A DNA stretch of 64,000 nt from Pyropia haitanensis (lineage: Eukaryota > Rhodophyta > Bangiophyceae > Bangiales > Bangiaceae): the NCBI GenBank assembly GCA_008729055.1, contig SDUX01000003.1:744001-808000 (forward strand), given 5' to 3'. Below the pieces are notes generated by a model. The model ran no database searches and was not told the origin of the DNA. It was given only the letters and a program-made list of their open reading frames with translations. Positions 46,201 through 57,768 of the stretch are shown here, piece by piece (the first letter of the stretch is position 1; every line of letters begins with the position of its first letter). The position numbers and the translations under genes are program-made.

Positions 46201-49200
46201 GGTGCTTGTCGAGAAGGGGCTTGCGCGGTCGGCAGCGGAGCAGCCGAATGGCGCTGCGCGTGACGCGGCGCACGGTCCGCTGGCGGCCAGTACTCGAGCG
46301 GACCCCGCTGCTGCAACTGCAGCTGGCGCGGCTGGGGCGTCTGCGAGCATGGACGTGACGAGCGCCCTGTCGGCCGACGCTGCCACCAAGTCGCTGGCTG
46401 ACCTGTCCCTCGCAGACGTGGAGGGCATGGAAGCCGGGATGGCGGCCTATGCAGCTGTGGCCGCCACCCGTTCCGCCCGCCACGTGGTGCAGGGCGCCGC
46501 GATGGACGCGCTCGCCGCGGTGGTGGCGCTGGGCTCGGCGCTCGCCGTCTGCGACGAGCTGCCGGCGGGCTCCCCGACGGGCGCCGCCGCCGCCGCCGCC
46601 GAGTGGCAGCCAGACGCACTCCACCGGACCTCCCAGGTGGTCGGCATGCAGCTGCTGGCGGAAATCATCGCGTCACCCGCGCACCTGTTGGCGGACTCGA
46701 CCCGGCCGGCGCTGCTCCCTGCGCTGACGTCAGCGCTCGAGGCGATTTCCAAGAGCGCGGCTGCCGAAGCGCTGGCGGCTCGTGACGCGGCCGCCGCCGC
46801 TGCTGTCGCCGCCGCCACCTCTGCCAGAGGTGCAGGAAACGGTCGCCGGCCGGGCTCCTCTGGCAGTGGCGCGGCGGGGGCTGGCGGCGGCGCCTCTGGA
46901 CCGGGTGGTGCCTCTCGGGTGCGCGGGGAGCCCTTCCTCCGTCGGATAGGGCTGATCGATGGGTCCCTCCCCGAAGGTGCCGAGGCGGCAGCCCCGCGAT
47001 CTGCGGCGACAGCTTCAGCCGCGGCCGCGGCCATGGCGGCCGTGTCACCACGATCGCGGCCGCCGCCGCCGCCGCCGCCACCGTTTGTACCCGACGCGAC
47101 CAGTCTCAGCAGCCTCGTGTTCATGGGCTTCTCCTCCTCCCGTGCGACGGCGGCGCTGGAGCACGCGGCGGGCTCTCGTGGGGGCATTGAGGTTGCCCTG
47201 GATTGGCTCATCGCTCACCCCGAGCCTGAGCCAGAGGCAGATACCTCGGGCGTTGTACGGGACGCGCCGGACGGTGGCGAGGAGGGGGCGGCACCAGCGG
47301 CTGGCACAGGCGCGGGCGGAGGAAACGGCGGGGAGGCAGCCGCAGCGGCTGCTCCTGCTCCGGCGTCATCCATGCCAACGGCGGGCTCGGCAGGTGCTGG
47401 CTCTGCCGCGAGCGCGCCTGCCGCACCCGCCGGCGCCGCCGCCGCGCCTGCCAACGCCGCACCGGCTGCCGCTGCCGTTGCTACCGCTCAGCCGCGCTCA
47501 TTGCCAACCGCAGGTGGTGCTGCGGCCGCCGGCGCCCCGCCCACGTCGACCACGCCTGCGGCCGCGGCGGTGGGTATGGGCGCCGCTGCTGGCATTGGAA
47601 CGAGCGTGGGCGAGGGTGCGGGCGATGCCCCAGTGTCGACCGCCGAGTCTGAGGCGATGCTCTCGTCACTGGCGCTGGCGTCGGGTGCGATGGAGACGGG
47701 CGCGCACCGGCCGGCAGAAGCTACTGCCCTCACGGCTCCCAATGCTGCGGACGACGCGACGCCCGTGGGAAGAGCGGGCGCGGCGGCGAGCGCGGCGGCG
47801 CCACCTCCGTCGGCCGCGGCCGCTGCCGGAAGCAGCAACGCCACGTCTGGCAGTGGTGGCTCTGTCAAGACGCCCCCCAGGACCGCTGGCGCGCCTGAGG
47901 GTAAGGGTAAGGCACGCAAGGTGGCCGCGGCCACGCCTACCGACGCGTACATTTACAAGGACGTGGAGGCGCCTACCCACGACATCGACGCCCTGTGCGC
48001 GGTAACGGTCAAGGAGGCGATTGTCGCCGAGGCGGACCAGCTGCGTACCGCGCTGGATCGTCGTGGGGACGGCGTTCTCCTCTCCCGTGCCCGGTACGAC
48101 GCCCTCCTCGACAGCTGCGTGTCGGTTGCGGGCGGCGCGCCCGTCACCAGGGGGGCGGTGCCCGCCTTGGGGGTGGCTCCCTCTCCCGCCTTTGGCGGTG
48201 CGCCCTCGCGGCCGACGGGGACCCGGCCGACGGGGGCCGCGGCTCGTGGCGGCGGCGGCAGCGCGGCTGGCGGCAGCGGTGGGGTGGCATCGGCGACCGC
48301 GGCAGCGGCAGCCGCTGCGGTGGCGTCGACGGCGGCTCCCGCCGGCGCTGCTGCGCTGTCGCGGCACGGGAGCTCGCGGTCGGCGCCCGGCAGCGACGTT
48401 GGTACCTCCCCGCTCCCCGACCGTCCGGCCAGCCGTTCGCTGGCTACCTCGCCGCTGGGCAGCCTTCGCGGACGCCGCATGATGGCGTCGGCGCTGGGCT
48501 CCATAGGCGGCGGCGCGGGCGGCTCCATGTTGCCCATTGGCGACGACGACGGCGCGTCGTTGGGGATGGAAAAGCGGCAACCGCTGACGGCCGAGATCAG
48601 CGCCGCGTTCCGCAAGTTCTTTTTGACCCTCCTGCGGCCGGTGGTGGAGCACGCGCTGGACGGCGGCGGCACCGTCGGCACCGCCGCGGACGCGCCCTTT
48701 ATTGCTGTGGAGCTTCTGCTGGTGCTTGGCCGCAATGACGCGCTGTCGTCGGCGACGATAGGCCTGTACGCAAACCAGGTGGTGCGCTCCTTCCGCACCT
48801 TCCTTGCCGCGCCCGTTGCGGCCGATGGGCCTGGGGAAGAGGAGATGGCCGCGCACCTGGCGGCGACGGCCCAAACCGCGGCGGTGTGGGCCCACTATGG
48901 TAGCGCCGCGGTTCGCGAGGCGCTGGCCGAGCGCGGTGCCGCCCGCGCCGCCGCTGACTACCTGAACGGCCTGGCCGCTGCGCCGCCGGCGGGGGCGCGC
49001 TCCCGCCGGCGGTCATCCCTGGGCAGCGATGCACTGGCAGCGGCCGCGGCGCTGGTGGCCGCCGACCCCGAGCTGGCCGGGAGCCTCCCGCTCGCGGACG
49101 CGGCCACGCTCGGGGCCCTCCGACGGGTGGTCGTCCGCAAGGCGGAGCACGCGCGCGCGACGCTGTGTCTGCTCACACTCGACGCGTTTGTGCGCAACGC

Positions 49201-49321
49201 AAAGGACGACCACCGCGCGGGGGGGGAGGCGGCCGTGGCGGCCGTTCGCGCGCTGATGCCCCCGTTGCCCGTCGTGCCGCCTGCCGTGACGGGCACAGAG
49301 AGTGCCGACGAGGGGGCGGCG

Positions 49322-49371
<50 letters not shown>

Positions 49372-51085
49372 GGGCGGTGGGAGCAGCGGGGAGAAGCGCA
49401 AACGGAAGCGACGCCGTGGCAACAGCACAGTCGGGGGGTCGGGGGTGAGCGCTGCTGCTGCCGCGCAGCCGCCCGCGGCGGCGCCGCGTGATGCTGATGG
49501 GGACGCGGCCATGGCCGCCCCGTCCGCTCGAGCCGGCAGGTCGGCCAGCGGCCGGCCGGCAGGGGCAACAGCGGCAGCGGCAGCTCCATCGGCGATAGCG
49601 GCCGCGGCGGCGCCGTCAGCTTCGGCTGCAGCGGCGGCGCCGTCAGCGTCGGCTGCAGCGGCGGCACCGTCGGCGTCAGCACCGACGTCGACCGCAGCTG
49701 GTGGCGGTCCATCTGCGGCGAAGAAAGCACCGTCGACAGCGGCACGTGCGGGTGGGTCAAAACCCAAGGCCTCCGCCTCGCGCAACGCAGAGCTGAAGGC
49801 GCTTGCTGCGTCCGAGTCGGCGGCGTTTAACAAGCTCCGCCGCCTCCTGAACAATGCGAATGAGCGCAAGGCTGAGAGCGTGCGGCTGGCGGTGGCCGAG
49901 ACGACGCCCTATGTGCCGCCCCTGTCGCTGCTGGCACGGGTGCCGACCTCGCCATTGGCGTCCATCTCTCTGCCGACGCTGCTCGACACGGTCGTTGCGC
50001 TGCTGCCACGCTGGGCGTCCGAGCCGACCGCGACTGACGTGGTGCTGGCCCTGTTGCAGCTGCTCTGCTCGCTGACGGAAGACGAGGACCTGGCCCGCCG
50101 CTTCCTGGCCGCCGACGGCGTCGCGACGCTGCTGAGCCTCCCCGCCATGGGCTGGCCCGCCGGCGGCAGCGGCGGCGTTGGCGGCCCCGCCGGCGGGCAG
50201 CCGCCGCGGGCGGTCGTGCGGTCCATCCTGCGGCACGTGGCGGAGGACAAGGCGACGCTGGAGGAGGCCATGTCGGCAGACGTGCGGTCGCTCATTGGCG
50301 CCAACCGGCGGTCGTCAAGCGGCTACGCGTTTACCGTGGCGACGATGCTGGCGCAGGCGGCGCCGATGGTCGCCCGCCACGTCGGCTCGTTTACCGCGGC
50401 GGTGGCCCTGTCCTGCCGCCTCCGGCCCGCGTTTTCCGAGACGGCCAGCCCGACGGTGGAGGCGGTGCCCGACCTGCCCCTCACGCCGGCGCAGCTGGCG
50501 GACCAGCGGCTGGCGCGGCCAAACGTGACGCGGGTGGTGGAGGAGCTAGTGCGGGTGCTGGCCCCGCTCCCTCCGACCGGGACGGGGGGGGGTAAGGGCG
50601 GTGCCGCGGCGGGGGGTCCCATCTCGCCCTCCCGACGCGGCACCAAGGGCAAGGCCGCCGACCGCGGCAAGGCCGCCAAGCATCACGCGGCCGGTGCCGG
50701 GGCGCTGGGTGCTGCTGCTGGGGCGGCGGCGGTGGCGCCGCCAGCTGGGGTCGATGGTGCCACGCCCGGCGGGGTGCCACCGCCGCCCGCGTCGCCCGAC
50801 GCGCCGCCACCGTCGGGGCGTGTGGCTGGCGGTCGGGGCCTGGCGGCTTTTGCGCTCCGCATGCTGACCGAGCTGGTGGAGCTGTCCCCCACCTACGCGT
50901 CGGCCGTGGCGCTCGCGCGGTCGCCCGTCGCGCTGGCGCCGCCGGCAGGTCAGGACGCCGACGCCGGGGCTACCCCCGGCAAGGCGTGGGGACGCGCCGC
51001 CGCGGCCGCCGGCCGGGCGGCGGCCGCCGAGGACGTGCCAATGGACGATGAGATCCAGCCCGTTTCGCGGTCCAGGTCGGCACCG

Positions 51086-51116
<31 letters not shown>

Positions 51117-52327
51117 TGCCGCCCGCCGCGGCGCGGGCAGAGGCGCGGCCGAGCGCGCTGTCGTACGTCCTCCACGAGCTGCTGCCCATGCCGGCGGCGA
51201 CGGAAAAGGCGCCGACGCCGCTGGGGCGGCTCGAGCGGGCGGCGGCCGACGAAACCGCCCGCGCCGCGCGGGACCTCTTCTCCGCCATGTGCGTGCGTTC
51301 GGCGGCCATGCCGGTACGGCGGGACGCGGACAAGGCGGGCGGCAAGGGGGACGCCGCCAAGGCGGGCGGCAAGGGCGGTGCCGCTGCGTTTGCCGCGGCG
51401 GTTGCCGCGACCGCCCCCTCCGCCGACGAGCGGAGCGCGCCCTTTGTGGCGCTCGCCGCGGCGGCCGAGGCGGAGGCGGCCCGCCGGCCCGCTCCGCGCG
51501 TCGGTGCCGTCCACGCGCTCGCCGCGTGTGTGCCGACGACGCCGGGCGCGGTGGGCGGCGTCAATGCGGGCGGCAACACCACCTACCTCGTCCTGCGAGG
51601 CCTCCTCGACGCGGGGGTGGCGAACGCGCTCGCCCACTGCCTGGACCGGATGGACGTGGCCGCGCCGGGCAACGCCGAGTGTGTCAACGCCGTCCTCCGC
51701 GCGGTCGAGGCGCTCGGCCACGCCGCGTCCCAGGCGGCGGTGAATGCCGTGGCGGGCGCTGGTGGCGGCGACGGCGGCGGCGGTGGCGGCGGCGGCGGCG
51801 GTGGCGCTCACGCCGCGGCCATGGCGCACGGCCTGCACCACCACCACGCGCACGGGCACGGGCACGGGCACGTGCACCTGCACCGGGGCCACCCCGTCGT
51901 GGCGGTTGACGGCGGCGGCATGCCCGTCGCGGGCATCCCCGTTGGTGTCATGGGCGGCGGCGGTGTGCCCGGCGGCGGCGGCCTCGACGCGATGCAGATG
52001 GGCCTGGAGGGCGTCTCCCGCGCGCTGGACGGCATGCTCGCACGCATGGGCGGCGGCGGCGGCGACGGCGGCGACGGCGGTGACGACGATGGCCTCGGCG
52101 GCGCCGAGGTTGCGGACGTGCACTCGATTGTGGATATGCTCGCCGCGCAGGCGGGGGAGGCCGGGCTGGGTGAGGAGGAGAGCGCGTCGGAGGGGGAGGA
52201 CGACGAGGACGAGGACGGGGAGGAGGAGGAGGAGGGGCTCTCGGGCGACGAGGAGCGCCACGAGTCGGAGGGGCGGGGGGGGAGGGAGGGGGGGTCGGAT
52301 GAGGAGGCGCCCGAGGGCGGTGCGTGA
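40212..52327 (+). CDS. HUWE1/UPL1-like giant protein lacking the HECT domain
   Basis: The N-terminal two-thirds of a HUWE1/UPL1/Tom1-type ubiquitin ligase. The start at 40212 is in CACCATGG. The first segment (YSWVDVLNRLDDVLERYAL) and NVYNSVEQLAALLSHTRPSVVV match the DUF908 start of plant UPL1. The frame changes near 40505-40520, 40576, about 40850 and 41262-41277; from 41282 on there is one 3681-codon frame. Further domains: armadillo-like repeats (DUF913-type), a UBA domain near 47090-47220 (SLVFMGFSSSRATAALEHAA), an HKH-rich stretch near 51830-51900, and a long acidic block before the stop (TGA at 52325-52327). The catalytic HECT domain and the DUF4414 region, normally some 1000 residues further, are absent. 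There is no trace of them in any + frame as far as 55396. It could act as a scaffold, or the ligase may be split between two loci. Complete ORF of about 4000 residues. Confidence 0.85.
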
Positions 52328-52893
52328 GGGGGGGGCGACCGACCGGGTTGCGTGGCCGTGTTTGCCTGCCCCCGCTCGCTTGGTCCTCGTGTGGCCTCTT
52401 CCGGTCGTTTTTTGTTTTGTTTTTCTCTCTCTGCTTCTCTTGGTCATGTTTGTTATTTTCTTCTCTTGGTACGCGCGCCGCGCTCTTTCGCACCCTGAAG
52501 CCCATTTTTATGCCTCTCTCTGTGTTGTGTCTCTCCCGTCGCCACGTGCCTCGGCTGCATGCGCCGCGCGCCTCCCCGCTCTGCTCGACTGCCAGGCCGC
52601 ATTGCGCGGCGTCTCCCTCCCGTGCCACGGCCTACCTGCTCGGCTGCAGCTCGTCACTTTTCCCCCCCGCGTGCCACGCCCTACCCCCGCGCGGCGCGGC
52701 CAGCCCGCCGCGCCCACCCGCCACAGTCGACGGGGAGCGCAGCGGGTTGACAGCTGTCATGAGAGCAGCGCACGGGGAGGGTGTCCAGCCCGCCCCGCGC
52801 ACGCGCACCCGCCCCGCCAGCCGCTGGCCACCACACGCTACGGCGGCACGAGCGCGGCCCGCTCACGGCCCTCCCGCCGCACCCCGCCCCGCC
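52328..52893. other. Convergent intergenic region, HUWE1-like / SNRNP27
   Basis: 570 bases. A T-rich stretch (52390-52520) looks like the 3' untranslated end of the giant gene. The words at the stop (gcggtgcgtgag) could be read as a splice donor, but no HECT-like exon is found downstream. Confidence 0.45.
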
Positions 52894-53747
52894 TCACCTT
52901 TCCGGGGTCAGCGGCCGGTTGAACCCGCCCGGCCGGTTCATGTACTGCCGGTGCTTGCGCAGCCGCCGCACCTTGACGCCGCTCACGTCCGCGCCGTCCA
53001 CGTGCTTGCCCTGTGGGGGCGCACCGCGTCGGCGGGGGCAAGAGGGGTGGGGCGGACGGACGCAAAAGAGGAGGCCAGAAAAACAGGGGAGGGCGGAAGC
53101 AGACCAAAGGGGGGACCGGCAACGTCAGTACCCACCCCACTCCCACAGTGCCGGAGAGGCGCGGCCAGCGCGGCGGGGGGGGGAAGCAGACTCCTCCCCG
53201 CGGCAGGCAGCGGGGCAAGAACAAGACACGACAAGGGACTGCCTGCTTGCGCCCCCCCCCCGCCACAGCCGCTCAACCGCCGCCCCCTTCTCCCCCCCCC
53301 CCATACCACCCCCCGCTGCCAAGACAACAGACGTGCGATACGGCCAAAGAGACCAATACAGCAGGCGGAAGACCCCCCCCCCCCCCCCCCCCCCCTAACC
53401 CGACCCTCTCCAAAGTTGCGTACCTGCGTCGTGTCAAAGCCCGTGGGCAGCCCCATCGCCGCCATCATTGCCGCCTCTGCCGCGGCGGGGTCCTCCTCCT
53501 CGGGCGGCGGCGGTGGCGGCGGCGGCGGTGGCGGCGGTGGCGGCGGCGGCGGCGGCGGCGGTGGGGGTGGCGGTGGCGGCGGCGGTGGCTCAGACGGCGG
53601 CGGCGGCGGCGGGGGGGGTGGCACCCCCGCCGCCCGCCGGCCGTCTTGGAAGGCACGCCGCGGCAGCGGCGTGTCGTCATTCGGAGGCGGCGGCGGCGGC
53701 GCGTCGTCTTTGGGAGGCGGCGGCGGTGGGGGGGGGGGGGGGGGGGA

Positions 53748-53782
<35 letters not shown>

Positions 53783-53791
53783 AGGGGGGGG

Positions 53792-53844
<53 letters not shown>

Positions 53845-53937
53845 CGCCGCGGCGGCGCGGCCCGACCGCGGCGCCGCCGCCGCCGCCGGCAGCAGCCGCA
53901 CGGCTAGGCGGGCGCGCTTGGCGGGTGGCGGCGCCAT
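52894..53937 (-). CDS. SNRNP27: U4/U6.U5 tri-snRNP 27 kDa protein (two exons, N-terminus low complexity)
   Basis: A splicing protein of the U4/U6.U5 tri-snRNP. Exon 2 (53010-52894) encodes GKHVDGADVSGVKVRRLRK followed by HRQYMNRPGGFNRPL, the conserved C-terminus of the family. Exon 1 ends AAMMAAMGLPTGFDTTQ at 53424. The join through the GTACGC donor and CACAG acceptor gives MGLPTGFDTTQGKHVDG, matching the family's MGF-x-SFDST(K)GKxVDG signature. The start is the ATG at 53937 (MAPPPAKRARLAVR) in GGCCATGG. Between the two lies an Ala/Pro-rich stretch that shifts frame in the G/C-rich tracts 53720-53840 and 53600-53640. The usual RS-rich N-terminus is not evident; here it is Arg/Pro/Ala-rich. 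The stop is TGA at 52894; the alternative is splicing at AG|GTGAGG there. Confidence 0.85.
53011..53423 (-). other. Intron of the SNRNP27 gene
   Basis: Minus strand: donor GT at 53423-53422 after CAG, acceptor AG at 53012-53011. 413 bases, phase 0. It contains a long C-run on the + strand (about 53372-53396). Strongly supported because the spliced product recreates the family's core motif. Confidence 0.88.
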
Positions 53938-55396
53938 GGCCACGTGCGGAACGTCCCCCCCCCCCCGCCGCCGCCCCCGCGCCGCCCGGCGGCCGCCGCG
54001 GTAGGTGGGGCGCGCCCGGAGCCGGCGGCGGGAGAGCGCCGCGCGCCGGCCGCTCGTCGACCGCTGCCGTGGCGTGGGGCAGGTGGGGGACGGAGTGGGT
54101 TTGGCGACGAGGCTGGCCGTCTGCGTTCACCGTGGCGGGAGAGCGGGGGGGCGGCAGGAGGGATGGGGACCGGCAGGAGGGAGGGGAGGCGGCAGGAGGG
54201 AGGAGAGGCGGCAGGAGGGAGGGGAGGCGACAGGAGGGAGGGGAGGCGACAGGAGGGAGGGGAGGCGACAGGAGGGCGGGGCGGCGGCAGGAGGGAGGGG
54301 AGGCGACAGGAGGGCGGGGCGGCGGCAGGAGGGAAGGGGGGTGGCCAGAGTGTGGACGCGGCGACCACTGCGATGACGACGAAGACCCGCGGGCGTGTCA
54401 CACGCATCTTGACCAACTCGGCCCAACGCTGGGCATGATCGCCTGTAATTGTGTATTCTTCACCACACGCAAGTCTTTCAACCGAAAGTAGGGCACACGA
54501 ATGTCCATTCTTTTTCGCCTGACGGCGCTCAGAGGCAGCGTTTCACGCGCATTCCCATGAAAACAGCGGCGGCTGATCCCCAACCCCGCCGTCTGTGCAT
54601 CGCGCGTGGCGCGTGCGAGACCACGACCGCGACCGCGCACGGCCGCGGGGCTCCCCCGCCCGCCCCGGCACACCGCGTCGCCGCACGGCGGGCGCCCTCA
54701 TGAGCGACGCCGCCATCGCTGCGCGGTCCGCCGTCGCGGCCGCCGCGCCGCCGCCCCCCCGGGCTGTCCGCCCTGCACCCGCACGACGCGGCCGCGGCAC
54801 GGCCCACACCCAATGGCGGTCGCCTGCCGGCAAGCGCTCCCGCCGTCGCTCTCCTCCTCCCCCCCCCCCCCCCCGCTCCCCCGCTGTGCCTGCCCGCCGC
54901 TGTCTTGACCAAACCGCCACCAGTCCGCGCCGTCTGCGCGCGCGCGTCCCTTGCGGCCGTGTGCGGCTGGCGCCGGCGACGGCGCCCACACGGCACTGGC
55001 GGCGCGCACCTGGTGGGGGGGTGAGCCGCTGGGGGGGGGGGGGGGGGGGGAGCGCGCGTTGTTCGCATCCCGCCCGGCCCCCGTCGGGCGCGCCATGCAC
55101 GGCGGTGGCGCGGCGGCGGCGGCGGTGCCGCCGCAGCGCGACGTGCGGGCGTAGGGGTTGTGGAGGTAGGGGAGGGAGGGGGGGCACCACCGACCCGCTG
55201 CCCCCGGGCACCCCTGCCGCCGTGGCGCGCGCGGGCAGGCGGCCGCGACAGCCGCGTCCGCTCCGAAGCGCGCCCACCCGCAAGGCCAGGTGGCGCCGGC
55301 CGGCCGCGTCGGCGCGTCCCTGTTGCTGGTTCCCCCCATCCTACTTGTGCCGCCCCCCCCCGTTGTCCATCACCCCCCCCCCCCTTTTTTTCGTGA
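53938..55396. promoter_or_regulatory. Divergent region, SNRNP27 / Gly-Ser-rich gene
   Basis: 1.46 kb between divergent starts. It contains the 19-bp minisatellite (54153-54342) and a low-GC island at 54430-54560 (tgtaattgtgtattcttc), the likeliest promoter core. 54640-55390 is shadow-ORF sequence with G-runs near 55028-55050. Confidence 0.4.
54153..54342 (+). repeat. 19-bp minisatellite, ten copies
   Basis: Tandem units of the type GGCAGGAGGGAGGGGAGGC, alternating with GACAGGAGGGAGGGGAGGC and variants containing GGGCGGGGC. About ten units of exactly 19 bases. They lie between two divergent genes, about 215 bases upstream of SNRNP27's start. Variants are ordered, which suggests local expansion rather than a single recent burst. 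Confidence 0.85.
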
Positions 55397-55652
55397 ATGG
55401 CTACCACCACCACCACCACCGGCAACGCCCGCGGGCCCGGCCGCATGGCGTTGCCGCCGCACCGGCGCTCCCTCCGGTGCCTCCCCCACGGCAGCCCCGT
55501 CCGGACCGGCGGTGGGGGTGCCGACGAGAGGGAGGGGGGGGGGGAGGGGGGAGGGGCGGCGACCAAGCGGCCCCCGCTGCAGCGCCTGTCGGGGGCGGCG
55601 GCCTGGCGATCGCCAACGACGGGCGGGAGCGGCGCGTCGGACCCCGTGCTGC

Positions 55653-55699
<47 letters not shown>

Positions 55700-56941
55700 T
55701 GCTTCTCGGCGGCGTCGTCGAGCTCCCTCGCTCCTTCGTCGGGGTGCCTCGCCGTCTCGTCCGTGCCGACGGCGGTGCTGGCGTCTTCGTGGTCGTTGGC
55801 GGCAGGTGGGGGGGGCAACGATGGGGGCGGCACCGCTGGCGGCGGCGGCGGTGAGGATAGGGTTGGGGGTGGTGGAAGCAGCGGCAGACTGGGTGGGGCT
55901 AGAGGGAGCATCGGGAGGCCGGGGGGCGGCGCTGCCGCCGGCGGTGCCGCCGCCGCTGCCGCCACCGCCGGGGGCGGTCGCAAGTCGCGGCTGGCCGCGG
56001 CGTGGGCGGCCGCTACCCATGACGCGGACGCGGGTGGCGGTGACGGCGCGCCCCACCGGGGGGTGGTGCGGCGCTACGCTGCCACGGGCGGTGGCGGGGT
56101 AAGGGGTGGCACCGGGTTGGCGGGCGGCGGCGGCGGTGACGGTGGCGGCACGGCGCGGCTTTCCCGCACTGCTGCCGACGTGGTGGCGCCGCCGTGGGCG
56201 GCGCCGTCTGCCCGTGGCGCGACGAGCGACAGCGGCGGCGAGGGCAGCGACGGTGGCCGTGGCCGCCACCACCACCGGCGGAACCTACGCGACTGGCTGT
56301 CGCGCGCCAGCCACCGCCAGCACGCGCCGGTCAGCGCCGACGTTCCAGGCAGCAGCGGCGGCGGCGGCGGGCGGCTCCATGGTGCCGCCCGGGCGGTCCG
56401 CCGCGGCCGCCCCCGCGCCATGTCTGCATCGACCTACCGACGCGTGGGCAGCCGCGTTCCCCACCCCCGCTCGTCCTCGTCCACGCGCCTCCACCGGGCC
56501 GCCCCTGCCGAGCCGTGGTCTGGCAGCAGCAGCGGCGGCGGTGGTGGCGGCAGCAGTGGCGGCGACGGCGGCGACGGCGGTGGCCAAGGCAGCAACAGCA
56601 GCGGCGGTGGTGGTGGTAGTGGCGGTGCGGGTGGGGCCTGGGGTGGTGGCGGCGGCGCCATGGACGAGTCGATGCTGCTCGACGAGGACGCCGCCTCGGA
56701 CGGGAGCTCCTCGGGCGGCGACTGGCAGCGGGTGCGGAGCGGCAGCGCGCTGCCCGGCCCGGCCATGGCGGGTTGGAGGCGGGCCGCCGGCGGCGGCGGT
56801 GGGGGCGGCGCGCCCCGGAGCCTGGGCGCGTCACGGCGGGAGCGGGAGATTGCGGCGTCCGAGGTGATGCTCCGCAGCTTGCGGATGATTGAGAACATGA
56901 GCGGCCTCGAGGCGGACGGCGGCGGCAGTGGCGTGCCGTGA
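55397..56941 (+). CDS. Gly/Ser-rich protein of unknown function
   Basis: A 514-residue ORF from the ATG at 55397 (MATTTTTTGNARGPGRMALPP). Much is Gly/Ala/Ser/Arg-rich and frame errors inside it are possible. The C-terminal third looks genuine: SASTYRRVGSRVPH, a GSSSGGGGG region, GAMDESMLLDEDAASDG (acidic), DWQRVRSGSALPGP, and a final helix-like SRREREIAASEVMLRSLRMIENMSGLEADG. The opposite strand also has a long open frame (54529-55983), but it is Pro/Ala-rich throughout and lacks such a patterned end. I do not recognise a family. An intrinsically disordered regulatory protein is the most I can say. Stop TGA 56939-56941. Confidence 0.45.
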
Positions 56942-57768
56942 GCGACGGCGGGCCGTGGGCGTCTGGGGGGGGGGGGGGGGCGGCAGAGGACGGGAGGAGG
57001 ATGGGGTAGGTAGAGAGGGGGGGGATGGCCACTGGGCGGGCGGGCGCGGCAGGCAGGCGGGCATGAAAACACTCTTTTCACCGGCGGCGCTGTGGGCGGA
57101 CGGCCAGACGCACGGCTGCCGTCGCAGCGCGCCCGCAGCGGGGCGCCGCGTCCGCCGGGGGGCAACGCGCCAAAGCGGACACGGTGGCGGTCTCGGCGGG
57201 GCGGGTGGGCGTGGCCGCGCCGCCCCCGCGGTGGCAAGGCCAAGACGGGGTGGCGACGGCGTGCCTGCGTTGGGGGGTGCGCAGCCAGCACGCCGCGCCC
57301 GTCCTAGCTAGCGCGCGCCCACGCGGGGCGCGGGCGCACGCGTGAGAGCAGGCACCGCGGGAATGGCAACAGGGGTGTGTGCTCGCTACCAACGCGCGGG
57401 GGGACGGGCCGTTGGGACTGGCGCCGCCGCCGCCGCCGCCGCCCGCCGCCTCCCCCCCGCCGCCCGCTCACCGACAGAACCTACAGGACGGTGCCGCCCG
57501 CCACGCCCGCGGCCGCCCCCACGTGCCCCGTCCGCACCCGGTCAAAAAAAAAAGGACAAGGTCGGACACGGGTCCGGGTCCCACCGCCGCCCCGGCGCTG
57601 CGTCCACCACCACCGCACCGCCGCGTCCCTGGGTTGGGGGTGCGGGATGCGCCCGCTACGGCGGCCGCGCGGTGGGGGCTGGCGCCCGCGGCGGGCGGGG
57701 GACTGGACGCACAGCGGCAGTGGCGGCGGCGGTCGCGGCGGGGGGTGGCGTCCCCCCGCTCCCCACGG
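56942..57768. other. Convergent intergenic region, Gly/Ser-rich gene / TAF6
   Basis: 830 bases between two predicted 3' ends. No gene recognised. A slightly AT-richer word (atgaaaacactcttttc at 57062) may belong to a 3' end. The TAF6 end is itself uncertain, so part of this may be its coding or 3' region. Confidence 0.35.

Noticed and set aside
44340..46624. A 660-residue minus ORF inside the giant gene
   Set aside because: Arg/His/Gly-rich shadow of the giant plus-strand frame.
54529..55983. A long minus-strand ORF overlapping the Gly/Ser-rich gene
   Set aside because: Pro/Ala/Arg-rich throughout with no patterned segment; the plus-strand C-terminus is much better structured. Not excluded completely.
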